Of a stretch of DNA of 64,000 nt, positions 42,326 through 55,500 are shown piece by piece. Below the pieces are notes generated by a model, which saw only the letters and a program-made list of their open reading frames with translations, was not told the DNA's origin and did no database searches. Each line of letters starts with the position of its first letter. The first letter of the stretch is position 1. The stretch is from positions 10,950,484 to 11,014,483 of the forward strand of contig NC_092564.1 of NCBI RefSeq assembly GCF_037975245.1, in the 5' to 3' direction. This stretch comes from Apostichopus japonicus (lineage: Eukaryota > Echinodermata > Holothuroidea > Aspidochirotida > Stichopodidae). The translations under genes and the position numbers were made by a program.

Positions 42326-43482
42326 TAACCTATTGCAGTGGTTCTTATATATGTTACTAACAGTAGTGCTAGAGGGATGTTATTGTTCCTCACACAGTTA
42401 ATGTCTACAGTTACAGACTACTTTTTGAGACATTACTGTTGTGTGAAACACTCATGTGGTTGGTTTAATAATATGACGCTACTTCATATATTATTAGCTC
42501 CTCTAGCTTCAGTTAACCACTACAGTATTGGAAATTGATTACCTTTGTGTGAATATGCAAATATCTCTGTAGATCTTGGTGTTGGCCTTGATTCTTTGCC
42601 AAGTTTGTCTAACTTGAAATTTTGTAAGTAGCTTGATTGCCCATTGTCCTGAAATTGTACTTTGGCTATACAAAGGTTAGCAATCAGCCCAGGAGGGGTT
42701 ATTTACACTGAAAGCAAAATTTTATATTTAAATACCATTCCACTCTTTTCTTCATCTTTTTATGTGTTACGTGTGTGTGAATGGCAATTTCCAAATATTA
42801 GCAAATTTCTTGTGAATTTGATTTTAGATGGTTTGCAAATGCAAACGTTTCAGCCTTGCAAATTGCATGTCCTGGTTTTGTAGACATCCCTCCTGTAAGT
42901 TAGTGGTAATGTTACTTGCTACAGTAGTTGGTACAGTTTTAAATGCTGTTTCAGGCAACGTGCATAGTGTAAGGCTGACACTAATGGTCGCAAATTTTTT
43001 ATTACAGGTCCTAATGTCCTTCACCTTTGTATGATCACAGAACAGATATCAAAAGCGAGTGTTTTCTGTGCAAAAATTCTAAAACCATGCACACACAGGC
43101 ACAGAGAATATCACTACAAATCACATGCTTTTGCATAGAGCATGTTGCAGACATTTTACCTTCTGGTTGAAGATATACAGTACCTGCTTAAAGTATTACT
43201 TTCCTTCATGCAAATTTAAAGATAAATCTTTAATCAAATTTAATTTTTTGCCGAGTGTCAAAAGCCCAGCAGTCAAACCATATGTAGTCATTAATATAGC
43301 ATGTTTTCCATCCCTGTAAAGGCAGGATGGACAAGTTGTAACCTCATAGCAATATTATTTACAGACAGAACACATGCATTTAAATCATGCACTTGATTCA
43401 TTCTTGGATGTCACTGAGTTTCCTGACAGTAAAAGTATAATACTACGTGTTAAAGTCTTATTTTCTTTTGGTACATCTGCAG
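42326..43482. other. Upstream intron or intergenic DNA of the coiled-coil gene
   Basis: No coding exon recognised. The acceptor at 43481-43482 shows that at least one exon lies upstream, so this stretch is most likely intron. Confidence 0.5.
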
Positions 43483-43527
43483 GATGGTTAACTAAATGAG
43501 CACACGCTAACAGTTACAGATCCCACC

Positions 43528-46500
43528 ATGGCTGCATTAGCTGTCGGGAACCCAACTTTGGAGGCTCAGGATTCCGTCAATGAATCCTTAGCGCTTCAAG
43601 TCTTCACTGAGCCAGAGGATGATTCAGCTCTCATCGGTGAAGCTCTGAAAGATCGTGGTGACTCACCAGCTCAGGTTGTTCTCGACAAAACCTTAAAAGC
43701 CCAGGCTGACAGGAGAGCAGAAGAAACTAAATATGAACTCAATAAAATTCAAGCAAGGGTTGATCAGGTAAGTTTTTGATGTTGAAATGAATTTGGAAAC
43801 TGATCGATATTATTATATGCTCTCATAAATGAACACTTCATTTTTGTTGGTACATTGTAATCATTTGCAAAGCTCTCCAACCTACTTCACTCTAGAGTTG
43901 TAATACTGTAGGTGCCATACAGTTCAATATGTCACAATACAGTTATAATCAGAAATCTTTGATAAATGTTGAGTAAGACCCACAACTTACCTAGAGTAAC
44001 TATTGGCAAAGTAGATAATGGGATGAAAATTTAAAGTGAGTTGGTTTATCATAGTATTTGGAAATGTCACTGTTTGTGCTCTATCAATTTTGCAATGCTC
44101 GTCGATACCAATCTGGTTGGAAACGGGAGATGTAAATATGGCAATTAGTAATATCTTCACAAGTGTACTTAAATCTAATCCTATTTGACAGTTAGAAATT
44201 TAGCTAACAGTGGATGTCGTCTATCAATGTCCATTTTAAAGCATTCGTCGTAACCAAAAATTACAACAGCTGGATTAAACTGTTGCAGATAGCTTAAGTT
44301 GGTATGGGAAGCAGTACAGTAAATAATTTGTGCAATTATGTTATCAATAACTCTAGATATTATAATCTGAGTAGAATCTCTGATATGTTGAAGACATTGC
44401 TGTTTTCATCTGATTTATGAGCAACACAATTCTATCGGTTTATTTCCTTTGTATGTTTATCTCTCTCAACAGACTATGGCTGCTTTTGAATTAAATGAAC
44501 AACTCCTTGAAGACAATAAAGCTGCTTACTTTGTTCCAGATTTAGTGAGTAACCGTAGCAACGTTCACTTCATATTCTTAATAACATTGCTATAGTTTGA
44601 AGTCACTCGTGATAGAGAGTGTGGAGTATTTCTAAACCCCTCATTGGTGTATTCCTACACTAATACTTTTCTGAACTAAAAGTTCTTTTTTTCTGGAAAT
44701 TCCAGAGCAAGCATATATCATATAGGCCAACAAAAGTTACTACTTTTTATTCCATAATTGTATCTCATTCTATGACTTTTACACCGATTTATGTCCAAAT
44801 TGGGCCAAATCGGGCTGAAACACAGTTGTAGCAAGCCTTTTTTGCACACGCTCCAAAACTTGTGCGCCCACGTTTCCCTGTTTTTGATGATTAAGCCCCG
44901 CCTCCAAGTCTGGGTTGTAGCAGATTGGCTATGACTCATGGCAGCTACATGTTAGATATACGAAAATGGCTACCCTTGCGACCAATTTTCTCTACTGTTG
45001 TTAGGTACGCGGCTGATACTAGTAGTGTATTGCACACTAATTCCATATACACATTGTTGTACTGCTGAATGCTACGTAGTGCATTTAATTTATATTAGGC
45101 CTTCGTCTGTTTATAGCTCCATGGTTTTAGTAATATCCATTTAAGGATTGTACTGGTGTTCAGGTAGCTTTTCAGAGCAAGGGTCATAATAAGTTTGTTT
45201 GATTGCCCTTGATTGCCCATCAGGTATTTTTGTATAATTACATATAGGCCTACACATTGTTGTACCGCTGAAGGCTGCTTAGGCCTAGTGCATCCTATAT
45301 TAGGCCTTCATTTAGTAATAGCCACATTAGCATTGTACTGGTGTTCAGGCAGATTTTGGGCCAGGGTAAGTTTGTTTGATTGCCTTACAGTGTGTTTTAA
45401 TTAAGTTTAGTTTTCAACTTATATATTAACTGTGACTCCATAATTTTAACATAATGTTAATGGGATAATACAACAACTATTCATTTGGAATAGAGTGTAT
45501 ATTGTGCATTTCTAGAATGAAGCATCATTATGAATTAAAAGCTTGTTTGGTATATTTCTATAGCCCCCCTCCCCCCCCCCAAAAAAAGAATTAAAAACAA
45601 AAATAATAATCTATCACATTTTATTTTCACTGGAGTATGTATAAAAGAGGAGCCGGCCATAGCATCAAAACTTTTATAAAACTATAAAAATTGTATAAGG
45701 TTATGTTTTATTTATAAGGATATAAGATGTATAACTATAAGGTTATAAGAAGTATGTTTAGCTTTCTTTTGAACCTGTGATGTTTGACATCAAATATACA
45801 AAGAACTAAAAGAAAATACTAAAATGGAGAGGAACTGGGGTGGCTATTAGGGGAGGAGGAGGCCACCCATCACTTTCAATTAAAAACTTGTAATCTACTT
45901 GTACTGTACATTATTTTTTCCAAGTCATAAATCCATGAAATCTTCATGTCAGAAAAATTGAGATGGAAACACGTGGGTTGTTTTGATACTTGGAAGTGGA
46001 CACAGTTTTGATGGTAGTCACCACTACAGTCTACAGTAACATACAGTAGGTCGATAGGCCTAGCTTTCTCAAGGCAGGCATCAAGAATATGGTCGAGTTG
46101 TTCGCCTCTTCTTTGGTCGTTGTCATTGACGCCAAACTATATGACCAAAAGGTCCAACAGAGACTGAGCCAAGATGAAGGATACCACATAAAAAACAAGT
46201 TCTTAAATTTTCTATGACATTACTCTACCTTGCAACGCCGTTCTCTTGACAAACAGGCAATGAGCGCTAAAGGCAACACTCGCAGGATGAAGTGTAACCT
46301 GCAGAGACTATTCGTGGCAAAGTAGCGTAAATGCAAGTTCTTTTTGTTGTACCATGAATCCATGATTGATATTGATAATTGTAGAGACAGAGCAAAGATA
46401 TGAAATTAGGAATCAAAATTAGAACTTCCAGTATTGAGATACTGCGTCATTGATGCTCTTGTCAGTATACTGTTCTGCACGATATTGTATTTGTGTAATA

Positions 46501-49500
46501 AAGGGAATGGTTACTAGCATAATTACCGCATGTGCCTGATGAGTAAGAAAAGACAATGTTATTATCAAGTACATACAACTTGCACGAAACATGATAATGG
46601 TCCTGAAACTTTCATATTGCCGTCTCTAAGTAAGATTTTTTTCCTTTTTTTTTTTCCACACTTTTCTGTCTTTGTCCTTCTCCAGTTTATTCCCTACCCC
46701 ATTCCTTTAATCCTCCCTTTGTCCCTCCACTGTTTATCTCCTACCTCTCCTATTCCCCTGTTGTTTTCTTCTCTCCATCCCTTGTCTACTAATCCCCTTA
46801 CATGTATCTCATTGTGTTCACTGTGCTCATTAACCTGTCTGTATTCTGTGCGTGTGTTTGTCCCTTCTGTTACTGTTACTTGTCATTTAGCCTCTGAAGA
46901 AGATCCTGCTAGGATCGAAACGTCAGGCCAACTTACTTTTACACATTCTATTACACAGGCTGTCTAGTGGATAAGCAGTTTGCTAACAGTTTTATTTTAT
47001 TTTGACTAACTAAGATTCAAAGAAAGCAAAGTGTTTCTGTAAGATAAATATAATTTTGGGGGTTCGAATACTGATGTTCAGTTCTTTGCACTTTCAGCTT
47101 GAACTGGAAAAGGTTATTGGAGATGCAATACAGAAGAGAAAATATCAACAGCATGTCATGATTTTTGTCGTCAGCTTTGAGGAAGCAACAGAACAAAAAC
47201 TAAAACTACTCAACCAGATCAACGATGTGAGTATACTTTGAAGTTCAGGTAATTGCCGGGTTGACAACAGGATTGTACTTGGTCAGTGTAAGTCAGATGA
47301 CACACTAGATGCCGACAACGACAAATTGTTATTACGTACATTCAAGGACTTAGTTATTCTTGTTTCGTTGCATGATGAATGATTAAACTCAAGTGAGTGG
47401 TGACTGCTTATGTTCAGCTTGTGATGCATGCCTGCGTCCATGCCCATTCAGGGAATGATGTATCTCAACGTCCAGGCATAGATGCATTGATTGATTAATG
47501 CCACTGCTCATGCTCTGAAGCTGTGAGTCATTCATATCTACATTCAGTATAAAGCAACAAATGTCCATAGCCAGTGAGGGATGAATGTCACATGCTGCTG
47601 TGGTAAAACTGCTGACAAAGTTTCCAATAAGTTTGTCTTTAATATCAGGTACAAGCCCCAAACAGAAGCCTACAGTGGCAAAGTATCAGAATCTGTTATA
47701 TTTTTGCTACAATTTAAATTTAAAAAATGATGAACTCATTGTAAATTTAATTCATACAAGTTTTCTACAATGGTGTAAAAGTCTGCCATATTTGGTTATT
47801 ATGCTATTCTGTATGCATATGCAGTATTTCAAAGAATATTTAAATCTGTCTAAACATTCAGTAGTGTAGCTAACTTCCTTCCATGAAAGGGCCATGTACC
47901 ACTGTGCCATCTACATACAGAAATAATACTCTGTGCTTAATAATTTTCAGATACAGTAAGAGGCAGTGGATTGAAAGGTCTAACAGTATAAGACATGTCA
48001 AGCAACGTATGAGTATTTAATTTATATAACATTATTCTGTTAATCATTTTAGTCTTGCCTCATTTGAGTGTTTGGTGGTTGATGCAGACTTCAATTTACT
48101 TCCCTTTAACTACAGTTTTACTTCTTAAAACATTATTGTGATTAGTTTGTAGGTTGTTTTGCTTGCAGTAATGGAGAGGAAGTCAGTTTTATGAATAGTT
48201 CTCTCTCTCTCCAGTTTTTTACCATTTACATCAACAACATCGATGAGAAAGATCTTCAACCAAAAGCAGCTGAAGTTGACCTTGAAGAAGTTTCCATCAG
48301 TGTTCAGGAGGCTCTGGCTACGGCTGATATGGCGACTCAGAAACTCTCCGAAATAAACCAGGAAATTGTAACATATGTAGAAAAACTGCACAGTGGGAAG
48401 GCATTGACAAAGTTAGTATATCTGTAGGAGAGAATAAAGGATATTGCAAGCATTGTCATGTATTGGTTCTACACTTGTTACAACGAGACTGTCAATTTTT
48501 TTCCCGCAAATCATTAGCACCTTGCTTTTATTCAAGGGTTTTTGTTGCAAGTGAAAAATGCTGGTAGAATGTCACAATTTGACTGATTGTTACTTGTTGT
48601 TTTAAGAAATATCTGTCAACTGATGAATCATTGCTTTTTGACAACACTCACCTCAGGTCTTGAATTAAATGGTGAAAATGGCAAGGCAAATATTTTCTTT
48701 CTTTCTTCTCTCCATCCCTTGTCTACTAATCCCCTTACATCTATCTCTTTGTGTTCACCATGCTCATCAACCTGTCTGCATTCTGTGTGTGTTTTTGTCC
48801 CTTCTGTTACTGTTACTTGTCATTTAGCCTTTGACGAAGATCCTGCTAGGATCGAACATCAGGCCAACTTACTTTTACACATTCTCCTACACAGGCTCTC
48901 TAGTGGATAAGCAGTTTGCTAACAGTTTTATTTTATTTTGATATAAATATTTTTAGGACAGTTTTTAAAGTTAGTAATTCCATAGAAATGGCAGACCATA
49001 GCAATAGTTTTTCAGTTTTCAAAAGAGCAGCTAGGCATCAATTTGAAAGAGACCTGAGCTTTGTTTATTGAAGTGAGAAAACAACAACATGTACAGAAAT
49101 AACAGAAAGCAAGGAAAAATCATAAGGATATTTGTAGAATCATAGTTCTAGATATTTCCGTATCTCCTTCGCTGCTTTCATAGCTGTTTTCTGGCACTGA
49201 TGTCAGGGAAATTTTGAGCCCTGATCAAGATGATGAAATGTAGGAGAAAGGCACTTTGTTGCCATTAGTAATAGATTGTTTAAGGGTATTATGAAAATCA
49301 TAAGTAGTAAATGATAGTTCTATCCAATAACTGTGCTCTCTTGTTAAAATGGGTTAAAACAGTGCTAAAAACAGAGTTGAGAGATAATGACCTTGATAAT
49401 TTACTTTTGGAAAATTATTGCACATTTTGTGGATACTTTAACTTTGCAGAAGCAAGAAGAAGTTAGAGAAGGCCCTGCTGCAAGCCAAAGATGATATTAT

Positions 49501-52500
49501 GGGATTAACAGAGAAACTAATGGGAGCCCAGGCAGGTAAGTTTACCATTAATGCCATGTTACGTACGGAAAGGCTGCAAGCATGGAGGTACAAATTTTAT
49601 GATGGGATTAACATTAAACCTAACAGGAGCCTAGACAGGTAATGCATCTCTTTGATAGCATGAACATTGGGATAAGGATGCAAGCCTGGAGGTACAAATG
49701 TTATTATTTGCATATGAAGTTTGAACAATTATGGTTTCACAAATTCGAAATTAAGCTGCATGTGTGCATAATTTATGCAATGAATATTCAAATCTGACAG
49801 CTGGGTTATGTGTACAGTAACCCCTTTGGGATGTGTATCCTGGCTCAAGATTCTCTCCTTGTGTGTGCGTACCCTGTATACTTCAAGAAGCCCATTACAG
49901 GATTTAAGACTCGGAAGAGACTATATGCAAGCATGGCTGTACATTAGTTTACATGAGAGGTTACTGATTGCATCTAACAATACAAAGCTGATTTGGTTTC
50001 AAATTTAGCTACAATGAAAGAAGAACTTTTCTAATAATATTTCTCAGCAAAATGTTGACAAATTGACAGTTTAAATGTGTTTGACCTCAGGTAATCTTTT
50101 AATACTAATAACTACAACATTTTAAAGACGAAGGACACAAGCTTGCTTTATTCTTCACCACCTCTGTAACAGTGGCAGCAAAAATATGGAACTTTTGGTC
50201 ACAAAGTTTTCCAAAGTATAAACCTATTAATGCTTTGATGGGAGCAATGTTTTGAATACATCTGATTTGTATACACAGACGGAAAAGGCCACAATTCTAA
50301 TCTTACAACAGATAAAGAACCACGGCCAGACACTATGAACTTGTTCTGACAGATGGTCTAGGGTACAATTCATACCATACCTTCTCTTGATGAGTCCCCA
50401 AAGGACAAAACCAATCACTGAGGGGATCTTTTTATATTTCTTTTTCTTATTGAGGATGGGGGAAGGACTGGACTGGCTTTTATGATAGTTTTAAAGCTTC
50501 AAATGGAATCTCTTTATATTTTCAGAAATTGAAGACAAAGAGGACCAAATGACTAAACTCTATAAACAAATCGATCTTAAGAATCTTGAGACAATGAAGT
50601 ACAAAAATGTTGCAGAGAATGCAAAGGTAAGTTCAAATCTTATTTAATGGGACTAAAAAAAAACCAAACATTTTCTCAAGGATTGGCTATTCTACATAGT
50701 GGATAAGTATGTTATGACAATGGTCATAATATGGGCCAACTTGTCTATAATAATTCTATGATAAAACAAAAAATATTTATAAGCTTGCAGCTTGGAGGAT
50801 GATTTTAAAGAGCAAAGAGTAAAATAATAAAAATCAAATAAAAAGGCAGTTGTTGATACTAGTTAGCTAAAAAAGAATACAATTTTTATGGTTTCTAGAA
50901 TGAATTTTATATCAATTAAAGGTTTTATTAAACAGAAAATGCTTGAAATTGAGGAGGTGAACTGTTCAAGGTTTGTGAGGAATCTATTCCCATTTGTGTT
51001 CAATATGCTAGATCTTTATAATGCAAATGCTATAACTTCATCATGATTCTTGTATATGTAAATTCTGCAGTATTAATTTTAGCTGTAGTATAGGAATTAA
51101 GAATATAACATTCAGTTTGGTCAGTGATTTTAATAATGATTTGAACAATAATTAAATTCTTTTTCATAAAGTTATCGCTATTGATCAAATAAATAGAAAA
51201 TGATTACCTTGTAACTTTGAGAAAATTTCAGCAGAGTTTTGGCTGATCACTTTGTAGAACCAAATCAAATGTTTACAATCTGTGGACAAGATCCCTGATC
51301 CAAAGTTAGGGCTTTCGGGTTGCCAACAAAGGTCTCCATAAACTTTGGAAAAAACACAGACTTATGACAATATTGTGGAAAATGTGGAAAAAATCTTGAA
51401 CATAATTGACTTAAAATAATTTCCAAATATAACTGCATTATACAACTGAGCACCCTTTTCATATAACAATTTATCAAAGGGGAGGGAATAACTCCTTACC
51501 ATAGACCCCTTACCTAGGCCTCATCATCATCTACTGGGGGAGTCACCAAGACAATTGGGGGGGTGGGGGGTGGGGGATGGAAGTAGGCAAGTTGTTCTCA
51601 AGCAACTTTAAATGCTAGGCCAGGACATAAATTAGGGGTCCTCATTATGTTACATTATATTGCTTCCTCACTACACACAGAATAAAACAGGTACATGGCA
51701 TTGCATAATGGACACCAGAGTTTTCATAACTTGGACCCCTCATGTAAAGAGTGATCTATTTATTTAACCCATCTTGGACAGAGAAAATGACCTTTGCTAT
51801 TGTAAGGGCTTGATTGGATTGGAAGAAACTGTGGTCATTTTGTATTAAGTGAAGAAGCTTGAATTACTCCTTAACATTTGTGGGGTTTGTGGGTAATGAT
51901 ATTAAGGTGCATGCGAAATTCAAACTCCTATGATCTCTCACAGAAAAAGCTTGAACAAATCGATGACCTAAATTTAGAGATAAAGGAACGTGATGAGGAA
52001 ATAGAACGCCTGAATAAAGCTGCATTTGATCAAGAACTTTCCATCAAGCAAATGGAACAGTCCAAAGAGAAAAGCTATGCAAAGCTCAAAGGTGCCCATG
52101 AAGAGAGTGAGGTAAGTTAATAAATGCTCATCATTTTCTTCCATTTTCTGTGGGGTAGCTAAAGTGCACATCATTCACTTGAATTTTCTGTGGGAAAGAT
52201 TAAAGTGCACATCATTCACTTGAATTTTCTGTGGGATAGATTAAAGTGCACATCATTCACTTCCATTGTGTGTGGGGTAGGCTAAAGTGCACATCATTCA
52301 CTTTCATTTTCAGTGGGAAAGATTAAAATGCACATCATTCACTTTGAATTTTCTGTTGTTTATTTTAAAGTGCTCATCATTCACTTGAATTTTTCTGTGG
52401 GATAAATTAAAGTGCACATCATTCACTTGAATTGTCTGGTGGGTATGTTAAAGTGCACATTTATTGAATATAATTGTCTCTCTGTATGTCCAGAACCAAC

Positions 52501-55500
52501 ATGTACCCTACAGTACACATATATTTGGGTAGCTTTATAGAGGAAACATTGACTCATAAAGAGCAGAACGTGTCTATGTGAATGTGTCTATGTGAATGTG
52601 GAGTGGAACCAGTTTGTCAATGGAACAACACTCTACAGGTATTCAGGTAGTCACCATCACAAGAAACAAAAATCATTGGGGTTTTTATTAAGGGGATTCA
52701 TGTTTAACCTAATTCTAATTGTTCAATCAAAGATTTGAACTCTTATACTCCTCAGATTTGGAACTAGTCATTAGTCATCAATGCCGTTTAGTAGAAGGTT
52801 TCTAAGGAGAGAATGTTTCGACCTAAATGCAATAAAGTAATCCAAATCACAGATTTTGATTTTTGGGGTAAAAAACAAACTGGTTGCTATAATATACATT
52901 CTCCTGTTTTTGTTTTTTTGTTAGTAGGTACATGGTGTAATATCTCTTCTTTGGCTCTGTAAATTAAATTGATGCCATCTATATAGATAAACCTTCATCT
53001 GATAAAAAAGTACAGCTCTTCCTTCAATACTAATTAGGAACCATTTTTGTTTTGATTTGATTGGTCAAAAATTTGCAGTATCATGTAAACTTCAGTGCAA
53101 TATCTGTATGTGGCAATAGGTTTAAATCACAAGAAAAAGGAGTTTAACCCCTGCTCGACCTCGCAAGAGGTCCTACCGGGGGGGGGGGGGGTTTAAACCA
53201 CACTCTGGGAAGTTTCCCTTTAAAGCAGGATTTTCATAATCTGTTGACGCGTTATTCTACATCGTTGTTTGATCTGAAGTTTTATGCATCATGAGTATTA
53301 GCGAGTATTCAATAGAAGGGAACAATGATTCTATAGGGGGCTTTGTGACTAGGGCAATGTGAATGTAATGCTGAAATACAACTAGCTTCTTTACTATGTT
53401 CAACATGTCTTCTTTTTTATTGTCATTACATTCGCTGTACCTACTACATGTCTGTTTATTTCACTTCTTCCATGGTTTGTTTCCTGGCACCACACAAACT
53501 ATCATCTGCACAGACCAAGAAAGTAATGTAGTCATCCATGCTTTATTTGTTTGCTGTGTGAAAGGGGGGAAAAATACATTCTTTGCTGTGGCTTCAATAT
53601 TGTTTTTGTATTAAAGGAAACTGGAGTTTGTAATCCAAATCTTGTTATATAATAATAATCATAATAATCATAACAATAATAAAGTAGATTATATCGGTTT
53701 ATATTAAGTTAACTGTGAGTGGTTTCAGTTCATAACAGTTCCGATTTATATGCTTGCCTTACTTTTGTAACACTGATTTCCAATAAAAAGAATAACACAT
53801 TAATAATTGTATTAAATCTGCCTTTGTCAACAACAGTGCCATTGGAGTGGAAACCTTCAATTGTTTTGCAACAATATGTTTTCATGTCAAGAGCTATTAA
53901 AGATAACATTGTTAAAGGAAAGTGCTCACTTGTCAAAATGGTATCGTCTAATTTCCCAATCCTATTTTCATCACAAAGATACATTGAACTTTTGTAAATT
54001 TTTTAATAGTGTACGTGCTGATCAATGATGTGAAATAATTCAAGCTTGCATTTAACATTATATTGATTATTTCTGGGACTGTTGCATGCTATATATTGAT
54101 CTTTTAAGCACTAATAAAGAAATTTGTCTGTCCTTAAACTGAGAGTAGAAAGTTGTAATAACAAACTTCTAATCTACTATAAAACTTCCTGTGTGGTAGA
54201 TTTATGTATAAAATACCATCAGACAGTTTGAAAGTAGTAGGATCTTTCATCAGTATCATACTTTGATCGAGATTGCCAAAAAAAATCCAGTACCAGGGTT
54301 AAACTTTCAGATGCTCTAACATGCATACTGTTCCTTTTAGAGGAGATTGTATTAAAAAAAAAAAACTAAAGGAGAGGAATACATGTTGTATTCAAGAGAT
54401 AAAAACATCAATTTCTCCTTAAGACTGAAAAGAGGCTTTATTCTCACAGGGCAGAACATTTTTAAAAATACTTTATTCACAGTAGGCTTCCAAATGTATA
54501 TATGACACTTGCATTGTGTTTTTACCATAGGCCTAGTGTTATCTTACACAATCTAACTTAACATCATATTAAGCTTACATTTTCAAAACTATTTTTTGGT
54601 TTGTGCACTGTTTTTAGTTAAATAACAGAGCTAGTAGGCAGTGTCTGGCATTGGACCTACAGGTACTTTAACTAAAGATCTTTTAAAAATGCAAAGGCCC
54701 GTACATTGTTTTAGAAGTCCTTCTTATACTGTATTTACTTTTCTCATCTTTTGATGGTATGTCCTATGACTGTCCCATGTTTAAGTAAGCCATTAATGCT
54801 CATGTAAACTGTATCCTTTGAATCGAAGTAGCGTTACTTCATCTTCCTGTAAATGTCTATGATATCTATCCAACCATCGGTGCACATTCATTCAGTCATT
54901 GCCTGCTGAACCATCTTAAATATCGCTTGTTAATACATACTGACCCATACTGTATATCCTAAGCTCTAACAGTGTACTATGGGACCCCATCTCGTAATAC
55001 ATGACGTTGATGTGTGACTATATGATGCATTGCATTCTAACATGTTGTTCCCATATATTACAATTACAATGATCATTGCATGTTATATCATATATAAATT
55101 GAAACTGCAGTGTAAGAGCCAGAACTAAAATACTAACAAACTCAATGTTGCATTGGTAACAATATATTTAGCATTTGATCATTTGATCATTTAATGTGGA
55201 ACATATACATGTGCTAAAAGCATAATTATTTACTATAATATATAAGCTTTGAAGCCAAGTGTGACAATTTTGGTGCCTCTGTTGCATTGTATCATTAATT
55301 CATATTCTGTGTAACCAAATTAATACATTTTACTAAACAGGAAAGGGTAAGTAGTATTTGGGCACTACAGAGGTTTCATTATATCATGTAGACACAGTGG
55401 CTACAGTAACCTAAACTTCATACAGAATTAAATAACATTGCAAATGATGCAAAGGTGTAACATTGAAGGCATCAAATGTCACAAAGTTGGAACCCATATT

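Noticed and set aside
42824-43034. Hydrophobic 66-68 codon ORFs on both strands
   Set aside because: Overlapping frames without splice sites or family motifs, in presumed intron sequence.
46530-46967. 145-codon plus-strand ORF with a hydrophobic, Ser/Leu/Pro-rich product
   Set aside because: Its 3' half is an interspersed repeat whose second copy (48587-48910) gives a similar frame, and the 5' half is pyrimidine-rich low-complexity sequence.
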